This document shows positions 15,049 through 23,948 of a DNA stretch of 39,361 bases, piece by piece. The first letter of the stretch is position 1; each line of letters starts with the position of its first letter. This stretch comes from Aquimarina litoralis (GTDB taxonomy: Bacteria; Bacteroidota; Bacteroidia; Flavobacteriales; Flavobacteriaceae), in contig NZ_WEKL01000004.1 of the NCBI RefSeq assembly GCF_019295435.1, positions 13,272 to 52,632 on the forward strand, read 5' to 3'. The notes below the pieces were generated by a model. It was given only the letters and a program-made list of their open reading frames with translations. It did not search any database and was not told the origin of the DNA. The position numbers were made by a program, and so were the translations under genes.

Positions 15049-16947
15049 TTATTTTAACACAGAAAATTCTATCTCAGAATCATTGTAAACCGTATGCGTC
15101 TGCTTTTTAAAATCTGATGATTTTGCCTTAAATATATTAGGTACAAATGTTTGAGGGTTTAAATCGATAAATGGAAACCAAGTGCTTTGAATTTGGATCT
15201 GCACTTTGTGTCCTTTCAAAAATGTGTGATGTACATCTTGTAATTTAATCGTTACATCCGTCTTTGTATTAGGAGTAAAAGCTTCAGGTTTACTAAAACT
15301 GTTTCTAAATCTTCCACGTAATACTTCACTTCTCACCATCATATGATAGTTAGACATTTTCAGATACGCTTGGGTTTCTTCAGTATCCTCAGCATCTGGA
15401 GGATATACATCTACTAATTTTACCACCCAATCAGCTGATGTTCCTGTTGTTGCAACTTTTAATTTAGCCAAGATTTCACCTGATAATGTCATATCTTCTG
15501 TAAGCACAGGCGTTTCATATACTAATACATCTGGTCTTCTTGCAGCAAAACGCTGATCATCTGTCATATATTTCCTAGGAGTAAAAACCATCTTTATATC
15601 CTCTGTGTATGGAACTGGTTTTTTAGGATCACTTACAAATGCCAAATCACCATCTCCCTTATCTGCTGTTAAAGCATTATTATTTAGGTAAAAAGTTTTC
15701 TTTTCTGCATTTTTAGGTGGCCAGCTATCGAATGTATTCCATTCTTTTTTTCCAGTATCAAAAATCTGAATTTCTGCTAAGCCTGATTTAGCATCTCCTG
15801 CTCCTTTAAGAAAATGATTAAAGAATTTTGTTTCTACATTTTGTTGAAAATTTAAAGATAAGTCATCACCAAAATATACGTTTCCTATTGCTTGGCGCTT
15901 TTTATTTCTGGCCCAATCTCCATGACTCCAAGGACCAAATACCATAATGTTATAATTATCACTGTTATTTTCGATTTTTTCATACGTTTCGAAAGGACCA
16001 TACAAATCTTCAGCGTCAAATAATCCTCCTACCACCATCACGGCTGGTTTTATATCTTTTAGATGTTGGATGATTCCTCTTTTTTGCCAGAACTCATCAT
16101 AATTTGGATGTTCTTTAAGCTGTGTCCAGAAAACATTATCTTCTTTATAATATTGATCCAGTGTGCTCAAAGGTCCAGCATCTAGAAAAAATTGATACTG
16201 ATCTTTTGAATTAAGTTCTGGAAACGTATACCAACTTTCCTTTACTGGTTCTGTTTTTTCATATCCAAAAACTGCTGTTGCTCTCCAATAACTTAATAAA
16301 TATGCTCCATTATGATGAAAATCGTCAAAAAAGAAATCTCCAATACACGCCTGTGGAGATACTGCTTTTAGTGCTGGATGGGCATCCAATAACGAATAAG
16401 TAGCGTAAAAACCAGGATACGAAATTCCCCATATACCTACTTTTCCATTATTATTTTCGACGTTATTGACTAGCCATTCGATAGTATCATAAGTATCGCT
16501 AGCTTCATCAAATTCTTTATCTTTTTTATTTGGGATATAAGCTCTCATATTATCATAAACTCCTTCACTCATCCACCTTCCTCGAACATCCTGGTAAACA
16601 ATAATATTACCTTCTTTCATTAAAAACTCATTAGGACCTATTTTAGATCTAAATCCATCTTCTCCATAAGGTCTAGAACTATAAGGAGTTCTTTGCATTA
16701 AAATTGGATATTTCTTACTAGTATCTTTCGGAGAATAGATGGTAGTATGAAGTTTGGTACCATCTCTCATCACAATATCTACTTCTTTTTTAGTGTAATT
16801 ATCTTTTACTTGATATTGATCTTCTTTTTTAGTGACAGTTTCGTCCTTATTACTTTTATCAGCTTTTGAATCTGTTTGTTGTGTACAAGATGTGACAAAA
16901 AATAAAACGCTTAGAAGAAATAAAAATGGTATTCTAGTTGACCGCAT
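15049..16947 (-). CDS. CocE/NonD-family hydrolase, lipoprotein
   Basis: This 632-residue protein has a lipoprotein signal (FLLSVLFFVTSC, Cys21). An alpha/beta-hydrolase domain follows with nucleophile Ser176 in GISYPG, preceded by the family segment PILMQRTPYSSRPYG and QDVRGRWMSEG. The Asp in GGLFDAED and the His in GPWSHGDW complete the triad. The C-terminal third is the jelly-roll domain of the X-Pro dipeptidyl-peptidase/cocaine-esterase group (ending with SSTWFPFIDLNPQT). Known relatives hydrolyse X-Pro peptides, cocaine ester or glutaryl-7-ACA; this sequence alone does not say which. It would be anchored facing the periplasm or surface, and it sits upstream of the DUF885 gene. Confidence 0.9.
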   Translation of the reverse strand: MRSTRIPFLFLLSVLFFVTSCTQQTDSKADKSNKDETVTKKEDQYQVKDNYTKKEVDIVMRDGTKLHTTIYSPKDTSKKYPILMQRTPYSSRPYGEDGFRSKIGPNEFLMKEGNIIVYQDVRGRWMSEGVYDNMRAYIPNKKDKEFDEASDTYDTIEWLVNNVENNNGKVGIWGISYPGFYATYSLLDAHPALKAVSPQACIGDFFFDDFHHNGAYLLSYWRATAVFGYEKTEPVKESWYTFPELNSKDQYQFFLDAGPLSTLDQYYKEDNVFWTQLKEHPNYDEFWQKRGIIQHLKDIKPAVMVVGGLFDAEDLYGPFETYEKIENNSDNYNIMVFGPWSHGDWARNKKRQAIGNVYFGDDLSLNFQQNVETKFFNHFLKGAGDAKSGLAEIQIFDTGKKEWNTFDSWPPKNAEKKTFYLNNNALTADKGDGDLAFVSDPKKPVPYTEDIKMVFTPRKYMTDDQRFAARRPDVLVYETPVLTEDMTLSGEILAKLKVATTGTSADWVVKLVDVYPPDAEDTEETQAYLKMSNYHMMVRSEVLRGRFRNSFSKPEAFTPNTKTDVTIKLQDVHHTFLKGHKVQIQIQSTWFPFIDLNPQTFVPNIFKAKSSDFKKQTHTVYNDSEIEFSVLK

Positions 16948-17044
16948 ATGCTTGAGTTTAGTTGAAGGTGGAAGATAAAAAATTGGAATGCTGGCAAACT
17001 CCTTTTTAAGGAGATTTTAACAATCAATTTATTCATATAAACCA

Positions 17045-17074
17045 ATGAGCCTCCAGTTATTACTGAAGGCTCAT
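17045..17074 (-). terminator. Hairpin after the spondin-domain gene
   Basis: ATGAGCCTCCAGT pairs with ACTGAAGGCTCAT (one mismatch on one strand, a G-T pair on the other) around the loop TATT. It lies 46 bases after the stop of the gene at 17120. The T-run is weak, so this is a likely but not classic terminator. Confidence 0.55.
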
Positions 17075-17119
17075 CTACTAAGAACTTACTTTATCCCCAA
17101 ATACAGTGTTCTTAGTTTT

Positions 17120-19492
17120 TTATTGTGGCTGGATATTAATCTCTATGATATTATATCCTCCTCGCGAATCTCCTAACCATGTTACTCCTGGAGGGCTACT
17201 AATCACCCCTTTTCCAAATTGTACATCTTCCAAATCAGATACTCTTCTAACAATAGTATTTGCATCTTCATTACCAGTATTAGGTCCAGATTGATTCATT
17301 ACTTGATCCATTCCAAAACCTACAGGTTGATCTTCTTCTGTACCCGCATCATATAAATAGGTTTTAGTACTTAAATCTGTTCCCGAATATGGTGTCACTC
17401 CATCTTCTAAGAATAATGGCAATCCTGCGTTGTTATAACTTACTACCCAATCATTTGACTTTACAAACATAGTCCCGAAACCAAATTTATAATCTTGTCC
17501 TCTTGGCACTTCTATTGTAAAAGTTTGTGATCCACCTGGCATAATTGGTCCCATTTCATTACTTAATGCTACTGGAATTCCAAAATCTTTCATGTAATTG
17601 TAAGCAATTGATCTATCTCCATCTTCTGCGATCTCTTCTAAACCATTTTCCGCATTTGTCGCCTCTCCTTGTACAAACCAAGGATCTCTATCTGTATTAA
17701 ATGCATATATAAAAGCTGGTGAAAATGGAGTTAACGATGAAGAAAGTCGTAAAGGTGTTCCTTGAGAACCTGTCTCTGTAAACCAGTTGTACAGTGCACC
17801 TGGCATACCATCTTCAGCAATTCCTTCTAACCCAACTCCTCTATCTTCTTCTCCGATAGTAAATAATGGTTCTGGTTGTGCATGCAAAACAACTATTCCT
17901 GGTGTTATCACAAAACCGTTATCCGAACTTGGATCCATAGCAGGATTTGGTGTATTAATAGCGGTAATAGTTAATGTAAAGGTTCCAGCAGAATTACCAT
18001 CTCCATTTGTATAATCCAGAATGGCTGTCATATAAATATCTCCAGTATCTCTACCGTCAACCAATCGAACTAATGGATTTGCATCAGCTGGCCCTACATT
18101 AGCTCCTGCTGGAGGAAAAGTTGCTGGATCATTATCCGCTTCAGTTCCCAAATCATATAAAGATAATTGACTAGCAATATCAACACCATTTAAGGCTTGT
18201 CCATTCGGGAATAAATCTATTCCATTAAGATCTGTTGGTGCCAAGAACCAATCATTACTATTCCCCATCATGGTAACAGGTGTAAACTTTGTTCCAGGAA
18301 CTGCCTGGAATGACACCTGATATTGCGCTCCATTAGTAGTTAAAGGTCCTGGAGTAGATGATCCTACAGGAGTTGTAAAGGTATGTACATTCAAATAATT
18401 AATTGTATTCGTAATTGTTACTGAAAATGTAGTTGTTTCAATAACGGTAGCATTTCCCAACCCAAATGTAGGATTTACTCTTTCTTCCCAATCACTCGCT
18501 GCATCTCCTTCTCCATCATAAGCAATACTATAACTAGGTAATCTCACTTCTGGTACAAAATCTCCAGCTGTCCAGATACCAGCAGTTACTGCAACATTTT
18601 CTCTAGCACTTCCTGCTGCTCCCCATTGCACAAAATCCATAATCGCATCAGGATTTGTGAAAGAATTATTAGCGTATAAACCTAATCCTTCACTATTTGT
18701 TAATTCGTCCCAATTTACGACAACAAATTCTCCTGGATCTAGGTTTGTATCTCCACTAGTGATTGTAGCATTTTGCATCTGAAGATATTGTCCTGGTCCT
18801 AAACATAGCCAATAGGAAGAGATATCTACGGCTACTGTTCCATTATTCCACAACTCTATCAATTTGTCTTCTGCATAATTCACTTCATTAATCACTATGG
18901 AGCGTACACCATTATCTGGCATTGTTAATACATTTTCTGCTCCAAAAGTTACAGTAGAAGTTTCCGCCCAATTTGCAGAACCATTACCTTCTCCATCAAA
19001 TACAATACTATTATCAGCATTAGAGATTGTAGGTATAAAGTCTCCTGCTGTCCAAATACCCGCTGCTACAGCGACATTTTCTCTGGCTGTTCCTCCTTCA
19101 CCGTATTGTACAAAGTCTACCAATGCATCTGCTTCTGTGAATTCATTAGAAGAATACAATCCTAAACCTCCTGAATTATCTGGAAGATCATACGATAAAA
19201 CCAAATATCCGCCAGCAGGAATAGTAATAGAACCGCTTTCCGGAGTTAGAGCTCCAATTCTTTCATAAGTTCCAGGGCCAAGACATAACCAATAGTCACT
19301 TAAATCCGCTTCTTGACTGCCTTGATTAAAGATTTCGATCAAGTCTGTACCCTGATAACTAATCTCATTAAAAACCACCTGAATGTTCTCGTCATCAGTT
19401 CCTCCATCTGGAGGAAGAATAATATCATCGTCTTCACTACAAGAGATGAAAGTAAATAAACCAATAATTAAATAGATAAAATTTCTTTTCAT
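17120..19492 (-). CDS. Lipoprotein with two lamin-tail-like and two spondin-like domains
   Basis: This is 790 residues when started at the ATG at 19492. The frame opens 24 bases earlier, but this start begins directly with a lipoprotein signal (MKRNFIYLIIGLFTFISCS, Cys18). Two lamin-tail-domain-like repeats follow at about 38-180 and 200-345; both contain VVFNEI/IVINEV, YWLCLGPG, GLGLY and ARENVAV-AGIWTAGDF. Two spondin_N-like domains follow at about 360-500 and 660-785; both carry SNDW and LYDLGTE/LYDAGTE, with a bridging stretch between them. These are extracellular binding modules, so surface adhesion or ligand binding is likely. No enzyme motif is present. The gene lies downstream of the crp-like gene but behind a strong hairpin, so it has its own promoter. 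Confidence 0.82.
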   Translation of the reverse strand: MKRNFIYLIIGLFTFISCSEDDDIILPPDGGTDDENIQVVFNEISYQGTDLIEIFNQGSQEADLSDYWLCLGPGTYERIGALTPESGSITIPAGGYLVLSYDLPDNSGGLGLYSSNEFTEADALVDFVQYGEGGTARENVAVAAGIWTAGDFIPTISNADNSIVFDGEGNGSANWAETSTVTFGAENVLTMPDNGVRSIVINEVNYAEDKLIELWNNGTVAVDISSYWLCLGPGQYLQMQNATITSGDTNLDPGEFVVVNWDELTNSEGLGLYANNSFTNPDAIMDFVQWGAAGSARENVAVTAGIWTAGDFVPEVRLPSYSIAYDGEGDAASDWEERVNPTFGLGNATVIETTTFSVTITNTINYLNVHTFTTPVGSSTPGPLTTNGAQYQVSFQAVPGTKFTPVTMMGNSNDWFLAPTDLNGIDLFPNGQALNGVDIASQLSLYDLGTEADNDPATFPPAGANVGPADANPLVRLVDGRDTGDIYMTAILDYTNGDGNSAGTFTLTITAINTPNPAMDPSSDNGFVITPGIVVLHAQPEPLFTIGEEDRGVGLEGIAEDGMPGALYNWFTETGSQGTPLRLSSSLTPFSPAFIYAFNTDRDPWFVQGEATNAENGLEEIAEDGDRSIAYNYMKDFGIPVALSNEMGPIMPGGSQTFTIEVPRGQDYKFGFGTMFVKSNDWVVSYNNAGLPLFLEDGVTPYSGTDLSTKTYLYDAGTEEDQPVGFGMDQVMNQSGPNTGNEDANTIVRRVSDLEDVQFGKGVISSPPGVTWLGDSRGGYNIIEINIQPQ

Positions 19493-19523
19493 GATATAAA
19501 TTTTTTTGTTCATCATTCTGAAG

Positions 19524-19553
19524 CAAATATATAATCACACCAAAGTCGATAAC
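19524..19553 (-). promoter_or_regulatory. Candidate promoter of the spondin-domain gene
   Basis: Read on the - strand, TATATTTG (19531-19524) matches the Bacteroidota -7 consensus TAnnTTTG 32 bases before the start codon. Just upstream lies GTTATCGACTTT (19553-19542), a 12-mer found again ahead of the crp-like gene. No correctly spaced TTTG -33 element is seen. Confidence 0.5.
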
Positions 19554-19622
19554 GGTGATAAAAGTCACTGTTAACTGTTAAATAAATGTTATTTAAATAA
19601 TTGAAAATCAAATGATTACAAA

Positions 19623-19680
19623 ACAAAATGCCAGCACTAAAACATCGCTTAATAGCGATGTTTTAGTGCTGGCATTTTGT
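19623..19680 (-). terminator. Very long perfect hairpin after the crp-like gene
   Basis: Two perfect 26-base arms (ACAAAATGCCAGCACTAAAA plus CATCGC, and its reverse complement) enclose the loop TTAATA. The hairpin lies 11 bases after the stop of the regulator gene. It probably ends that transcript and protects its 3' end. The arms are much longer than in ordinary terminators and no strong T-run follows. Confidence 0.7.
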
Positions 19681-19691
19681 AGGACTATCTT

Positions 19692-20336
19692 TTAGTTTTG
19701 ACAATAAATCCCTTTTGTCAATTCTATATGTCGTTTATGTTGAACTAACATATTTTGAGCCTGCAATTTTTTTGTTATTCTAGAGACTACTTCTCTCGAA
19801 GTTCCTAAATCAGCAGCAATTTCTTTATGAGACATTAGTATCATATTACAATTCTGAAACTTTGCTTTTTCGTTTAGATAGTTTATCAGGCGTTCTTCTA
19901 TCTTATAACATACTACCTGTTTTGTTGTATGTAAGAGATCTTCATAATTACGTTGAAAATCTTTTAAAATAATTTGCGTAAATGAAGGGTACTGTACAAA
20001 CCATTCTTTTACCTTATTCATAGGAATACAAAGAACGGTAGTATCTTCTTCTGTTTTTGCAGAAAAACGAACTGCTTCTTGTTTAAACAAATGATTAAAA
20101 CTTAAAATACAACAGTGATTAGGATGTATATAATATAACAGAAATTCAACTTCATCTTCTTCCGCGTACATCTTTATCAAACCATCTAAGATGATGGGCA
20201 AAAAATTAAGATAACTTCCCTGCCGAACAACATACTCTCCTTTTGGGATACTTTTAAAATGTCCATAGGACATGATTTGCTCTTCAAGCTCTTTTTCAAT
20301 AAAAGGGAAACACTGAGATAAGTTGATATTTTCCAT
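19692..20336 (-). CDS. Crp/Fnr-family transcriptional regulator
   Basis: This 214-residue protein has an N-terminal cyclic-nucleotide-binding-like beta-barrel (about 20-130, with IPKGEYVVRQGS). A dimerisation helix follows, then a C-terminal winged helix-turn-helix (about 165-210, MSHKEIAADLGTSREVVSRI) of the HTH_Crp type. No cysteine cluster for an Fe-S sensor is evident and the cAMP-contacting residues are not clearly conserved, so the ligand is unknown. A 10-bp inverted repeat lies immediately upstream of the start, and a 12-mer within it recurs ahead of the spondin-domain gene. Autoregulation and control of that neighbour are therefore reasonable inferences. The DsbD-type gene lies 96 bases upstream. 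Confidence 0.9.
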   Translation of the reverse strand: MENINLSQCFPFIEKELEEQIMSYGHFKSIPKGEYVVRQGSYLNFLPIILDGLIKMYAEEDEVEFLLYYIHPNHCCILSFNHLFKQEAVRFSAKTEEDTTVLCIPMNKVKEWFVQYPSFTQIILKDFQRNYEDLLHTTKQVVCYKIEERLINYLNEKAKFQNCNMILMSHKEIAADLGTSREVVSRITKKLQAQNMLVQHKRHIELTKGIYCQN

Positions 20337-20340
20337 AGAC

Positions 20341-20384
20341 CTGTTAGTTACACTTTGTTCTACAATAAAGTCGATAACTAACAG
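20341..20384 (-). promoter_or_regulatory. 10-bp inverted repeat upstream of the crp-like gene
   Basis: CTGTTAGTTA (20341-20350) and TAACTAACAG (20375-20384) are exact reverse complements 24 bases apart, starting four bases before the ATG. The right arm overlaps AAAGTCGATAAC (20367-20378), which recurs at 19542-19553. It may be an operator or a leader hairpin. Confidence 0.5.
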
Positions 20385-20432
20385 TATCCTTACAATCTTC
20401 CTATAATAATTATTTATAACACTATAAGAAAT

Positions 20433-22418
20433 CTATTTTTTTGCAAAATTAGCAATGCCATCTTTTAACCATTTTAAGTATTCATTTTCATCGGGAGTGT
20501 ATCCAATTGGCTTTGCTAGATTTTCTTCACTTTTGTTGACTAAAACATAATAAGGTTGGGCATTCGCCTTATATCTTGTAATTTGGAAATCACTCCATTT
20601 ATTTCCTACAGTCTTAATTTTTTTGCCTGTAGTTTCAGAAACATATTGTTCTGATTTTGGAAGTTCTTTCTTATAGTCCACGTATAAGGAAATCAATACG
20701 ACATCGTTCTTTAACGTTTTTAAAACTGATGGTTTTGACCAAACATACTCTTCCATTTTTCTACAATTTACACAAGCATATCCTGTAAAATCAATTAGTA
20801 CAGGTTTGTTCACTTTTTTAGCATACGCTAAACCTTTTTCGTAATCAGTAAATGAAATAATATCATGCTCTCCATACTTTGCTCCTTCCGGCAATTCAGA
20901 AGTGGATACTCCTGCATTGGTAGTACCTCCAAAACCTCTTGGAGATTCACTATATGTTTGCGGTGGCGGAAACCCACTAACTATTTTCAGTGGAGCTCCC
21001 CATAATCCAGGAATTAAATATATAGTAAATGCCAATGTTAAAAGTGCAATTGATAGTCGGCCAACGGAAATATGTTCTGTAGGCGAATCATGAGGAAGTT
21101 TAATTTTTCCTAATAGATATAATGCTAATGTACCAAAAACCGCAATCCAAATGGCTAAAAAGACTTCTCTTTGTAATAGTTCTAATTGTAATACCAAATC
21201 TACATTTGATAAAAACTTAAAGGCAAAAGCTATTTCTAAGAAACCAAGAAAAACCTTTACTGTATTTAGCCAACCACCACTTTTAGGAAGTGAATTTAAC
21301 CAGCCTGGAAACATAGCAAAAAGAGCAAAAGGCAGCGCAATTGCTAATGAAAATCCTAGCATTCCAATGATTGGAGCCATTCCACCTTGTGATGCTGCTT
21401 GCACTAATAAAGTTCCTACAATTGGACCTGTACAACTAAATGAAACTATAGCTAAGGCTAAAGCCATAAAAAATATACCTAAAAATCCTCCTTTATCAGC
21501 TTGTCGATCTACTTTATTAGCCCATGAATTTGGTAACATTATCTCGAAAGCTCCTAAAAAGGATAAACCAAAAACAATCAATAATACAAAGAAGATCAGA
21601 TTAAACCAGACATTTGTAGATAATGCATTTAAAGCATCTGCTCCAAAAATTGCAGTAACTACCGATCCCAATCCTACATAGATTACGATAATAAAAATTC
21701 CGTAAAAAACAGCATTTCTAATTCCAGTAGCTCTAGTTTTACTTTGTTTTGTAAAAAAACTTACTGTCATAGGAATCATTGGAAATACACATGGTGTTAG
21801 AAGTGCTGCAAAACCTGACAAAAAGGCTAAAATAAATGTTGCCCATAATCCTTTTTGTTCTTCTGTTCCTTCTATAGTATTAGTACTTGCTACTATACTA
21901 GATACTTCAGAACTATTTTCAGTATTTCTTGTTTCCGTTTTTGTATCTGTAGTTTGTCCTGATAAACTCAAATTAAACTCTACCACATCAGGTGCTAAAC
22001 ATCTTTCATCATCACATATACCAAAAAACACCTCAGCTTTGACTGTTTCTAATGAAGGATCCAAGCGTTTTATTTTTTGAGTAAACAATACTTTTTCTTC
22101 AAAGTATTTGATCTCCATCTCAAACACTTTATCATATTTCTGTATACCTTCTGGTTCTGTAGTTTCTCCTATTAATTCATATTTCTTTTCTTCATTATAA
22201 AATGTAAACTCTGTAGCAGTTGGAGCTATATCATCAGTTTCCACCTCTTTTTGTGAGTAGATATGCCATCCTTTATCTAAAGTAGCTTCAAACTGTAATA
22301 CATAAACATTTTCAGATTCTTCTTCTACACTACTTTTCCACTTGATAGGTTCAAAAATCTGAGAAAATAGTGTTGTTGAAAATAATAGTGTCGTAAATAG
22401 TAATAGAATATTCCTCAT
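20433..22418 (-). CDS. dsbD: DsbD-type protein-disulfide reductase
   Basis: This 661-residue inner-membrane protein moves reducing power from cytoplasmic thioredoxin to periplasmic thiols. A signal peptide (about 1-20) leads into an N-terminal DsbC/D-like domain with Cys pair CDDERC. Eight membrane helices follow (about 185-480) with the two conserved cysteines Cys210 in TPCVFP and Cys329 in SCTGP. A C-terminal thioredoxin-like domain carries Cys549 and Cys552 (ACVNC). All electron-relay cysteines are present and length is normal. It follows tilS with a one-base overlap (stop TAA shares its last A with the ATG), implying translational coupling. It could also support disulfide handling or cytochrome c maturation. 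Confidence 0.92.
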   Translation of the reverse strand: MRNILLLFTTLLFSTTLFSQIFEPIKWKSSVEEESENVYVLQFEATLDKGWHIYSQKEVETDDIAPTATEFTFYNEEKKYELIGETTEPEGIQKYDKVFEMEIKYFEEKVLFTQKIKRLDPSLETVKAEVFFGICDDERCLAPDVVEFNLSLSGQTTDTKTETRNTENSSEVSSIVASTNTIEGTEEQKGLWATFILAFLSGFAALLTPCVFPMIPMTVSFFTKQSKTRATGIRNAVFYGIFIIVIYVGLGSVVTAIFGADALNALSTNVWFNLIFFVLLIVFGLSFLGAFEIMLPNSWANKVDRQADKGGFLGIFFMALALAIVSFSCTGPIVGTLLVQAASQGGMAPIIGMLGFSLAIALPFALFAMFPGWLNSLPKSGGWLNTVKVFLGFLEIAFAFKFLSNVDLVLQLELLQREVFLAIWIAVFGTLALYLLGKIKLPHDSPTEHISVGRLSIALLTLAFTIYLIPGLWGAPLKIVSGFPPPQTYSESPRGFGGTTNAGVSTSELPEGAKYGEHDIISFTDYEKGLAYAKKVNKPVLIDFTGYACVNCRKMEEYVWSKPSVLKTLKNDVVLISLYVDYKKELPKSEQYVSETTGKKIKTVGNKWSDFQITRYKANAQPYYVLVNKSEENLAKPIGYTPDENEYLKWLKDGIANFAKK

Positions 22419-23731
22419 TAGGTAATCGTTACTTTTAGTAATTGTTTCGTTTTAGGGCTTATCTTAAATCTGTTATCTGCTCTATAGTTGATAATCCATA
22501 TAATATCTTCTCCAGAACATAATAACCAGACTCTTTCTTTGGCTAGTAAAGATAATTTTTCGTCTTTAAAATACTTACTCAACTTCTTTTTACCTTTCAT
22601 ACCCAAAGGGTAAAAATAGTCGCCTTCTTTCCATTTTCTTACAATCAAAGGGTACTTTAACGTTTCTTTATCTACATAAATCGTTTTAAAATCAGTGTTC
22701 GAAAGATCGGAAACTTCTTTTAAATGTATCATTCCTGAAGGAATCATTATCATATTTTCTTCTTCTGGTATGTGATAGATACGATCAGGAACATCTTCTA
22801 CAATAGGACAAAGCAATAGGTACTCTCGATTTTTAACCAATCGATGTGTAGACGAAAAAATCTGCTTCCCTGATTGCGCATTTAACATTTTAACAATATC
22901 GTCCCAGGCGGTAAAACCATATTCTTTTAGTAGGAAGTATAAATATTTTTTAGGATCATTATACTTTTGAAGCTTATGTATGGCAATTTTTATCGTATCC
23001 AATTCTCCATATTCAAACACTTCTTTTCGAATAAGATAAACTTGACTTCTGATAAAAGCTTGTGCATGTTTTAAATAATCCAAAGTATTCTCGAAATTGT
23101 TCAAAAAATTTGGATTTATAGAAGTTAACTCTGGAATAACCTGATGTCGTAATTTATTTCGTAGGTATTTTGTATCACTATTACTACTATCTTCTCTCCA
23201 ATCGATATTATTTTTAATAGCAAATTCATGAATTTGATTTCGAGAAAATGGTAGTAATGGTCTCATGTAAATACCATTGATTTCTGGAATACCTGTAAGT
23301 CCGTCAATTCCTGTTCCTCTGGAAAGATTTATCAAAAAAGTCTCAAGATTATCATCTTTATGATGAGCTGTTAATACGTAATCATATTTTTGGTTTATCA
23401 ATATTTCTTCAAACCATTTGTATCTCAAACCTCTCGCCGCCATCTGGATGGAAAGCTTATTTTCTTTTGCATATGAGTTTGTCTCAAAATTGGTTACAAA
23501 GAAAGGGACGTCCAATTCTTCTGCTACTTTAGAGACAAAAATCTCATCCTTATCACTTTCGGTGCCTCTTAATTTAAAATTGCAATGTGCAATCCCTATT
23601 TCATAATTATTTAAATAGCATAAATGGGTTAGTACCATACTATCTAGTCCTCCACTACTGGCAATAAGCAATTTCTTTTTTTGTAGAAAAGGTAATCGAT
23701 TTTTGATATGATCTTTGAATTTTTGCTTCAA
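22418..23731 (-). CDS. tilS: tRNA(Ile)-lysidine synthetase
   Basis: This 437-residue protein ligates lysine to C34 of the tRNA-Ile CAU anticodon, an essential step in decoding AUA. The PP-loop SGGLDS is at residues 26-31, with HCNFKLRG and the TAHHKDDNLET segment of the N-type ATP pyrophosphatase fold. The C-terminal domain contains RKWKEGDYFYPLGMKGKKKL, typical of the TilS tail. It overlaps dsbD by one base. The start ATG at 23731 gives the normal N-terminus just ahead of the PP-loop. Orthology is secure. Confidence 0.95.
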   Translation of the reverse strand: MKQKFKDHIKNRLPFLQKKKLLIASSGGLDSMVLTHLCYLNNYEIGIAHCNFKLRGTESDKDEIFVSKVAEELDVPFFVTNFETNSYAKENKLSIQMAARGLRYKWFEEILINQKYDYVLTAHHKDDNLETFLINLSRGTGIDGLTGIPEINGIYMRPLLPFSRNQIHEFAIKNNIDWREDSSNSDTKYLRNKLRHQVIPELTSINPNFLNNFENTLDYLKHAQAFIRSQVYLIRKEVFEYGELDTIKIAIHKLQKYNDPKKYLYFLLKEYGFTAWDDIVKMLNAQSGKQIFSSTHRLVKNREYLLLCPIVEDVPDRIYHIPEEENMIMIPSGMIHLKEVSDLSNTDFKTIYVDKETLKYPLIVRKWKEGDYFYPLGMKGKKKLSKYFKDEKLSLLAKERVWLLCSGEDIIWIINYRADNRFKISPKTKQLLKVTIT

Positions 23732-23948
23732 GAATTTATTGGGTTATTGTTGACCTTAGATAGTGTATTTTAAAAGAAATGTTTTAGAGATTTCAAAAAA
23801 ACTCATCTTTTAACTCATATCAAATATACGATTTTGAAAATGTTAAGCAACCATTCAAAAACACTTCTTTAACTACTGAAATTCAGAGTTTTAACATATT
23901 TTACCATTACTTTTTACTATTTTTAAGGAACTCTTAAATACACAAATC

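Noticed and set aside
18897-19268. 123-codon + strand frame
   Set aside because: It is antisense to the lamin-tail repeats of the lipoprotein gene.
21151-21681. 176-codon + strand frame
   Set aside because: It is the reverse frame of the dsbD membrane domain; composition is atypical and no start context or domain is seen.
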